NCBI GenBank assembly: GCA_002313415.1
Contig: DCBH01000096.1
Coordinates: forward strand, 1-11,514
DNA: 11,514 nucleotides
From: Flavobacteriales bacterium UBA1112
Lineage (GTDB): Bacteria; Bacteroidota; Bacteroidia; Flavobacteriales_D; Sanyastnellaceae
Direction: 5' to 3'
The stretch's first letter is position 1. Every line of letters starts with the position of its first letter. Under the pieces are notes generated by a model that made no database searches, had not been told where the DNA came from, and worked only from the letters and a program-made list of their open reading frames with translations. The position numbers and the translations under genes are program-made. Shown piece by piece: positions 6,663 to 11,514 of this stretch.

Positions 6663-8687
6663 TCAATACACCTCGGATTGAAGGGATGTCCACACCGAGA
6701 ACACCACCGCCACACACGCACCCACACTCGCCCACACAGTTGCCTCACCCCACCCCAATCCGGACCTCAAAGCGGGAACCAACAAAACCGACGCCAAGGC
6801 AAAACACGTCCATGCGGCCACCAAGTAACGCACCAAGGGGAGGTCGCCTGCGCCTTTGCCTCGCCTGCGAAACAGGAATACCGACAACACACCCCAGCCC
6901 CCCAAGGACCAAATCAAATCCGCGTTCCACCATGTGTCGTTGTGCTCAGTCACCAGGGCCATTGCTGTAAAAAGTGTGGCCAAGAGTGCCGCACAAATTC
7001 CTGTAACAAGCACTGCCCCGCGTCGCATCCAGACCTGCCAAGCCAAACCTCGAGCTTTCCAGCGCCAGTTCAAAGCCATGAGAAAAGCCCATACCCACAT
7101 GAACATGTCTGGAGCGTGGCGTCCAGAGTGTCCAAACGGCAATCCGGCATGCCAAGAACCTTGATGCGGATAGACCACTTCTCTCTCAAATGCCAGCGGC
7201 TGACGGTCGAGCGTCATTGCATTCAGCTGATGGGCCAAAACGTCGGGCAAGAATGCATGACCACATGGAGGCATCGCTGTCGATGCCTCCGCACCGAGTA
7301 TCAATTCCATCCCCCATGCTGACCATGGATTGCCACTGGTGTAAGGCCTCAACGCCTCGAGGTAAGTGCTGTCCGTAGGCAGACAACCGGCATCGTAGCG
7401 ATCGCCAAACACATTTTCAAACACTGAAATCACCTTGGTCGCGCAATTGTCTCGAAAGAAGTCATAGGCATAAGTGGCATTTTCAGGTTGGGCATTCCAT
7501 TCGAGGAATTCAGCCATGGCCTTCACATCGTCTGGCTTCAAATGAAGCACCTGTTCATGCAGCGCCCGCCCCTGACGGAGATAAAGATTTTGAAATCGAC
7601 CATAGCGCTCAACCCCCAATCTGTAGTTCATCCTCCCTTGAACAAACCGCAGGTAAAATCCCTCATCCACGACGAACGTGCCGTAGTTGAACACATAGTC
7701 TAGTCGTGAAGCTGGATCAAATATCCGGATGGCTGTATGGCCAAAAGCAGCATATAAATCAGACCCTGGACTTGCAGTCAATACGGACATTTGTGCTGAC
7801 TCGGTCAATTGTTCTGTCAACTCACCCGCCCTTGCCGGATCACTCCACAGTGCCAAAAATGCCAATGCCCACGACCAAGTTCCCCGAAATACACGCCGTG
7901 CCGCACCAAAAAGCCAGACCTCCCGAAACGCACCGTTGGCATCACGTATCGCCTCCACATCCAAGCTACCTCCTCGGGCACTTACCCGTCTCGTTTGCTT
8001 ACCAGGCTCAACATTTCTGCGCGTCATGTCCCCCAAAGCAGCCGCGACAACTCCTGTCCCGCAGCTCAACGTCTCTGCCTCGACCCCGCGTTCAAACGTG
8101 CGAATGTGAAGGTCATCTTCTTCTGCCACAACCACACTCACATTGCATCCACCCGGTTGATAATCGTGATGGTGACGAATCGGCAAAGATGCATTTGTCA
8201 AATCCAAGGCTTCCATGTTTTGCCTTGAAGTCAGCCATTCAATGTGGTGAGGCGACCCCGTATGCAGGTATGTGGCAAACATGGCCCCTTGAATCAAGAC
8301 TGATTTCACCTCGGGTACGGCATTCACATTGAGAGAAATTCCAGGCGTACCTCCGGGACCAATGCACCCTTTGTGGATGCCATCCATTGCATCCAATTGT
8401 ACTTCCGTGGTCAGATTAAACTCCTCGTTCGCCCAGGCAACGGCACTTCGGGTGCCGTTGCCACAAAAGGAACGACTTCCGTCAGGGTTTCTGAAGTCCA
8501 CGTGAAAGGCGCCAGAATCAACTGGTGTGACAATCACCACGCCGTCGGAACCAACGCCGCGTTTTCGATCGCACAAAGTTTGAATCTCTGCATCCGACCA
8601 AACCGAGGGCAACCGCCCTTCCTGCCGGCCATCGACCAGCACAAAATCGTTGCCCGTACCCTCCCATTTTTCGAATTGAAGTGCCAC
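6663..8687 (-). CDS. dapF: Fused diaminopimelate epimerase (DapF) and Lnb-like (DUF4105) membrane protein
   Basis: A 674-residue protein from a GTG at 8687; an ATG at 8774 is in frame but lies inside the divergent E1 gene and adds nothing DapF-like. Residues 1-270 are DapF, converting LL- to meso-diaminopimelate for lysine and peptidoglycan. It shows EGTGNDFVLVDG (9-20), catalytic C75 in FCGNGTR, GSPHH (144-148) and catalytic C209 in ETLSCGTG. With no stop or usable ATG/GTG, the DapF end (ARRVFRGT) runs into a hydrophobic stretch ending ARA (285-287), like a signal peptide with a cleavage site. Residues 288-500 resemble the Lnb periplasmic domain: LYAAFGHTAIRIFD (H317), VFNYGTF, and YDFFRDNCATK with C415, the likely nucleophile. 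About five membrane helices follow (roughly 530-543, 556-580, 590-606, 619-640, 647-667). Lnb proteins of Firmicutes N-acylate lipoproteins; the activity here is unproven. Confidence 0.88.
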   Translation of the reverse strand: MALQFEKWEGTGNDFVLVDGRQEGRLPSVWSDAEIQTLCDRKRGVGSDGVVIVTPVDSGAFHVDFRNPDGSRSFCGNGTRSAVAWANEEFNLTTEVQLDAMDGIHKGCIGPGGTPGISLNVNAVPEVKSVLIQGAMFATYLHTGSPHHIEWLTSRQNMEALDLTNASLPIRHHHDYQPGGCNVSVVVAEEDDLHIRTFERGVEAETLSCGTGVVAAALGDMTRRNVEPGKQTRRVSARGGSLDVEAIRDANGAFREVWLFGAARRVFRGTWSWALAFLALWSDPARAGELTEQLTESAQMSVLTASPGSDLYAAFGHTAIRIFDPASRLDYVFNYGTFVVDEGFYLRFVQGRMNYRLGVERYGRFQNLYLRQGRALHEQVLHLKPDDVKAMAEFLEWNAQPENATYAYDFFRDNCATKVISVFENVFGDRYDAGCLPTDSTYLEALRPYTSGNPWSAWGMELILGAEASTAMPPCGHAFLPDVLAHQLNAMTLDRQPLAFEREVVYPHQGSWHAGLPFGHSGRHAPDMFMWVWAFLMALNWRWKARGLAWQVWMRRGAVLVTGICAALLATLFTAMALVTEHNDTWWNADLIWSLGGWGVLSVFLFRRRGKGAGDLPLVRYLVAAWTCFALASVLLVPALRSGLGWGEATVWASVGACVAVVFSVWTSLQSEVY

Positions 8688-8691
8688 GTCA

Positions 8692-8699
8692 CGAAGGTA
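8692..8699 (-). promoter_or_regulatory. Candidate -7 box (TACCTTCG) of the dapF operon
   Basis: On the minus strand this octamer matches five of six fixed bases of TAnnTTTG. It sits exactly 4 bases before the GTG at 8687, which supports that GTG as the start. A TTG occurs further upstream, but at a spacing (24 bases) longer than usual. If real, the mRNA would be leaderless. Confidence 0.35.
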
Positions 8700-8734
8700 G
8701 TGCGGCCACGGCGTGAAGTGGGACAAGGTGCGCC

Positions 8735-8742
8735 TATCTTTG
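8735..8742 (+). promoter_or_regulatory. Bacteroidota -7 promoter box (TATCTTTG) of the E1 gene
   Basis: A full match to TAnnTTTG, 4 bases before the ATG at 8747. Transcription would start at or beside the A of the start codon, so the mRNA is probably leaderless. No TTG lies at the usual -33 distance, so the promoter is either -33-independent or activator-assisted. The 59-base divergent region also carries the candidate dapF box on the other strand. Confidence 0.55.
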
Positions 8743-8746
8743 GCCC

Positions 8747-10855
8747 ATGCCCAAACCCGCGAAATCAACCGCATCCAAAGGGTTGCTTGAGGCGTACAAG
8801 ACAGCTCGCACCGCGAGAGCCATGTCCGACCTCTTTGAAGAGCATGCTCGGCTTACCGCCAAGTACGTGCACGCCTGTTCCAATGGGCATGAAGTTGTAC
8901 AAATCGCAGCTGGACAGCTCCTTTTACCTCAGGACTATGTAAGCTGCTATTATCGGGACGACAGCCTTTTGTTGTCCATGGGCATGACGCCCAAGGAGCT
9001 CATGCTTCAGCTTTTCGCCAAAAAAGATGATCCCTTTTCAGGCGGACGCACGTACTACAGCCACCCCAGCCTCAACCGCCCCGGACAACCTAAAATTCCG
9101 CACCAAAGCTCTGCCACGGGTATGCAGGCAATTCCCGCGGCAGGTTGCGCCATGGGCCTGCAATATTTGAGTCAAATGAACCTTGAATCTCAAGCAATCA
9201 AGGATGGCAAACACGCTGGAGTTCAAGGCATCGAAAGCACCAAAGGAATTTCCTTTTGTAGCATTGGAGACGCGGCCATGACCGAGGGGGAAGTCGCGGA
9301 AGCTTTTCACATGACGGCATTGCGAAAGTTGCCCATGGTTTGGTTGGTTCAAGACAACGAATGGGACATCAGCGCCCACAGCTCAGAAGTCCGATTTGGA
9401 GACGCCACGACATTTGCCAAAGCATTCCCAAGCATTGAAGTGTTGTCCGTAGACGGCACCGACTGGGACGCTTGCCATGAAGTGATGAGGCATGCCATTG
9501 GGACTGCAAGAAATGAGCAGCGCCCCTTCTTGGTGCACGCCAGCGTTCCGCTTTTGGGTCACCATACAAGCGGAGTTCGTCGTGAATTTTATCGTGACGA
9601 TCTAGAGGAAGCCACAAAGCGTGATCCCCTACCTAAGCTCGAGGCTCAACTCTTGAATGCTGGAATGGACCAAGCGGAACTCGATTTGCTCAACGCGGAG
9701 ATCCGAGCCGAAGTTCAAGAAGCTTTTGATGCCGCCCATGCGGCGGAAGAGCCCCAACCAGACTCGCTGCCGCCCCATGGCTACGCCCCGGCAACAGTGA
9801 CAGAAGAATGTGGTCAACGCCACGCCCCTGACGGAGAAGTTACACTTATGGTGGATTGTGCATTGCATGCAATGCAAGAAATCATGGAAGACCATCCCGA
9901 AGCGCTCCTTTACGGCCAAGACGTGGGAGCGCGGTTGGGCGGTGTATTTCGGGAAGCAGCCACCCTCGGCGAAAAATTTGGCGATCACCGAGTGTTCAAC
10001 ACCCCCATCCAAGAGGCCTTTATCATTGGCTCTACGGTGGGGATGAGTGCGACTGGATGCAAACCCATTGTCGAAGTTCAATTTGCGGATTATCTGTGGC
10101 CTGGTCTGAATCAACTTTTCACAGAACTCAGCAGAAGTTACATGCTGAGCAATGGTCAATGGCCAGTCCAAAGTCTCATTCGAGTGCCCATCGGGGCATA
10201 TGGAAGTGGTGGTCCTTACCACAGCTCCAGCATAGAATCTGTCGTGGCGAACATTCGAGGGATCAAAGTGGCCTATCCTTCCAATGGCGCCGACCTCAAG
10301 GGATTGCTCAAGTCCTCTTTTGAAGATCCAAACCCCGTCGTTGTCCTAGAACACAAGGGGCTCTACTGGTCCAAAATCCCTGGTACGGATTCGGCGAAGG
10401 TCATCGAACCGGACCGTGAGTATCGAATTCCGCTCGGAAAGGCGCGCCTCGTCTTGGCTGCAGATGACGAGCTACGAAACACAGAAAGCACAGCAACCGT
10501 CGTGACCTACGGCCGCGGAGTGCATTGGGCAGCGGAAGCCGCTGCAGCCTTCCCTGGACGAATTGATTTGCTGGACCTCAGGACCATACAGCCCGTCGAC
10601 TACGAAGCCATCGAAGCCAGTGTGGCGAGAACCAACCGATGCCTCGTTTTGACGGAAGAACCCATCGCGCACAGTTTCGCACAGGCTCTCGCTGGACATG
10701 TTGCCACAAGGTGCTTTCGAGAACTCGATGTCGCCCCCTGTGTTGTGGGAAGCATGGATCTGCCTGCGATTCCATTGAACGAGAATCTCGAAGCTGCCGT
10801 ATTGCCAAGTGCTGAGAAGGTTGAAAAGGCTTTGAAATCCCTGTTGCATGTTTGA
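8747..10855 (+). CDS. 2-oxoacid (branched-chain type) dehydrogenase E1, alpha-beta fusion
   Basis: A 702-residue thiamine-diphosphate enzyme that decarboxylates a 2-oxoacid and passes the acyl group to a lipoyl E2. The alpha part (about 12-330) has YYRDDSLLLSMG (68-79), SATGMQAIPAAGCAMG (122-137), and the TPP-binding GDAAMTEGE...N motif (G174, D175 to N204). A linker of about 30 residues leads to the beta part (about 362-702) with YGQDVGARLGGVF (389-401), TPIQEAFIIGSTVG (419-432) where E423 aligns with the TPP-activating glutamate, SGGPYHSS (H492), and a transketolase C-terminal domain with LDLRTIQPVD near 607-616. The alpha/beta fusion and the VQDNEWDISA sequence are typical of Bacteroidota branched-chain enzymes, which supply primers for iso-fatty acids, but pyruvate or another oxoacid cannot be excluded. 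No E2 or E3 gene is in the window. The start fits both homology and the box just upstream. Confidence 0.93.
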   Translation: MPKPAKSTASKGLLEAYKTARTARAMSDLFEEHARLTAKYVHACSNGHEVVQIAAGQLLLPQDYVSCYYRDDSLLLSMGMTPKELMLQLFAKKDDPFSGGRTYYSHPSLNRPGQPKIPHQSSATGMQAIPAAGCAMGLQYLSQMNLESQAIKDGKHAGVQGIESTKGISFCSIGDAAMTEGEVAEAFHMTALRKLPMVWLVQDNEWDISAHSSEVRFGDATTFAKAFPSIEVLSVDGTDWDACHEVMRHAIGTARNEQRPFLVHASVPLLGHHTSGVRREFYRDDLEEATKRDPLPKLEAQLLNAGMDQAELDLLNAEIRAEVQEAFDAAHAAEEPQPDSLPPHGYAPATVTEECGQRHAPDGEVTLMVDCALHAMQEIMEDHPEALLYGQDVGARLGGVFREAATLGEKFGDHRVFNTPIQEAFIIGSTVGMSATGCKPIVEVQFADYLWPGLNQLFTELSRSYMLSNGQWPVQSLIRVPIGAYGSGGPYHSSSIESVVANIRGIKVAYPSNGADLKGLLKSSFEDPNPVVVLEHKGLYWSKIPGTDSAKVIEPDREYRIPLGKARLVLAADDELRNTESTATVVTYGRGVHWAAEAAAAFPGRIDLLDLRTIQPVDYEAIEASVARTNRCLVLTEEPIAHSFAQALAGHVATRCFRELDVAPCVVGSMDLPAIPLNENLEAAVLPSAEKVEKALKSLLHV

Positions 10856-11444
10856 CCGCACCACAATGCTGACTCAATGGATCACGGGATGCGTGCTTGC
10901 CTTCTGCGTCAGTCAACTCGGGCAGGCTCAGACAGGCTCGTGGGTACTTCAAGGCTGGTCTGACGTTCATGATGGCTACTTCGCAGGAAAGACGGAGATT
11001 TACGCAGACGGGGGACGTCTTAAAATTGTCGAATGGCCACGATACGAGGAAGACGAGTCACAAACCCTGGAAACCTTTTTTCTTGGACAAACCGTTCTTA
11101 AAGTATTTCCTTGGAATGGGCATCGCGTAGGGCTCGTATTTGAGTCCAATAAACCTCTTCCTCGTGCAGAAAACAACGTAGAGGGTGAACTTGTGTTGCC
11201 TCCACCATTCCCTGCTTCGCCCTCGCAAGAAAGCGAAATTCCCTGTGGTGAGGGCTGCGTGTACCACACACGCATCGTGGCCTTTGAATCGCTTGATGAA
11301 TCCCTCTTTGCCCCTGGAGGAGCCATGGAGAGAACGTTCCTGCCAGATGACGACACTCCACTGATGTCCAAAGAAGAATTCATGGCGCGTCACAGGATGG
11401 AACCGCCCATCGCTCTGCCATTTGTCTTGGGTGAAAAGTACTGA
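10848..11444 (+). CDS. Secreted protein of unknown function
   Basis: A 198-residue protein with a signal peptide: R4, then a hydrophobic stretch and a likely cleavage after GQAQ at about residue 28. The ATG at 10848 is preferred to the one at 10866 because it keeps the only positive charge before the hydrophobic core. It overlaps the E1 stop by 8 bases. The mature protein starts with a beta-rich segment (WVLQGWSDVHDGYFAGKTEIYADGG) that recalls periplasmic proteins measuring or carrying a hydrophobic ligand (DUF4412/LolA-like), but this is weak. A proline-rich stretch (118-125) and a CGEGC pair (133-137), possibly a disulfide, follow. The C-terminal 50 residues are acidic and proline-rich with no transmembrane segment. 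Coupling to a cytosolic dehydrogenase gene is unexpected and gives no functional clue. Confidence 0.7.
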   Translation: MFDRTTMLTQWITGCVLAFCVSQLGQAQTGSWVLQGWSDVHDGYFAGKTEIYADGGRLKIVEWPRYEEDESQTLETFFLGQTVLKVFPWNGHRVGLVFESNKPLPRAENNVEGELVLPPPFPASPSQESEIPCGEGCVYHTRIVAFESLDESLFAPGGAMERTFLPDDDTPLMSKEEFMARHRMEPPIALPFVLGEKY

Positions 11445-11514
11445 CTTACACCCCCTTTAGACCCCTTGGTGCGCATCACAGTGACACTGAAGACCTCGGC
11501 TCGAACCGCTGTCA
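11445..11514. other. Unassigned 3' end of the window
   Basis: Seventy bases follow the last stop. A GTG at 11469 opens a plus-strand frame of 15 codons to the window edge, and minus-strand frames are also open, so a neighbouring gene may begin or end here. Nothing decides between these readings. No terminator hairpin with a T-run is visible. Confidence 0.3.

Noticed and set aside
6614..6748. Extension of the 514-residue lipoprotein to ATG 6748
   Set aside because: It would put 45 Arg/Trp/Cys-rich residues before a good lipoprotein signal and overlap the fusion gene.
6678..8332. Long plus-strand frames (6678-7322 and 7706-8332) opposite the dapF fusion
   Set aside because: They are His-, Pro- and Ser-rich shadows of a well-supported coding sequence, without recognisable motifs. 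The CA-rich stretch near 6690-6770 simply encodes the last membrane helices on the other strand.
8688..8774. Extension of the dapF fusion to the in-frame ATG at 8774
   Set aside because: It would overlap the start of the divergent E1 gene, adds 29 Arg/Trp-rich residues absent from DapF, and ignores the promoter-like box placed before the GTG.
9629..10222. A 197-codon minus-strand frame inside the E1 gene
   Set aside because: It is antisense to conserved E1 motifs and shows no domain of its own.
11479..11489. Palindrome CAGTGACACTG as a possible operator
   Set aside because: It is short, single-copy and at the window edge with no supported gene beside it. Chance is a sufficient explanation.
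11485..11514. tRNA T-arm-like GGTTCGAGCC on the minus strand at the window end
   Set aside because: The flanking bases do not pair into a 5-bp T stem, so it is not a tRNA.

Overview
The window looks like a chromosomal segment of a Bacteroidota bacterium, most likely a marine Flavobacteriales lineage with a mid-range GC content. The signs are a fused alpha/beta 2-oxoacid dehydrogenase E1 of the Bacteroidota type, a DapF with the GSPH variant motif, a DUF5723-like outer-membrane barrel, an Lnb/DUF4105 protein with a multi-helix C-terminal membrane domain, a probable type IX secretion C-terminal domain, no clear Shine-Dalgarno sequences, and TAnnTTTG-type promoter boxes. The assignment is by family recognition, not by search.

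Minus strand (8687 down to 18): a compact run of envelope-related genes. In transcription order these are a fused diaminopimelate epimerase/Lnb-like membrane protein (start best placed at a GTG at 8687); a 514-residue lipoprotein; a DUF5723-like outer-membrane protein; kdsA, the Kdo-8-phosphate synthase; a 168-residue probable lipoprotein; a secreted BNR/Asp-box protein; and a 98-residue ABM-like protein. Several junctions overlap by 4 or 8 bases, which suggests one coupled transcription unit. After a 147-base gap comes a separate small cysteine-containing lipoprotein.

Plus strand (8747 to 11444): the 702-residue E1 alpha-beta fusion of a branched-chain-type 2-oxoacid dehydrogenase, overlapping by 8 bases an unknown 198-residue secreted protein. 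The last 70 bases hold no gene that can be supported. No gene-free stretch exceeds 300 bases. No RNA genes, mobile elements or CRISPR arrays were seen.

Functionally, the minus-strand cluster joins peptidoglycan precursor synthesis (meso-diaminopimelate), LPS inner core (Kdo) and lipoprotein or outer-membrane components. The most unusual feature is the in-frame fusion of cytosolic DapF to an exported Lnb-like domain, where the last DapF strand runs directly into a signal-peptide-like segment. A second pattern is a -7-like box placed exactly 4 bases before the start codon at three operon starts, which predicts leaderless mRNAs.
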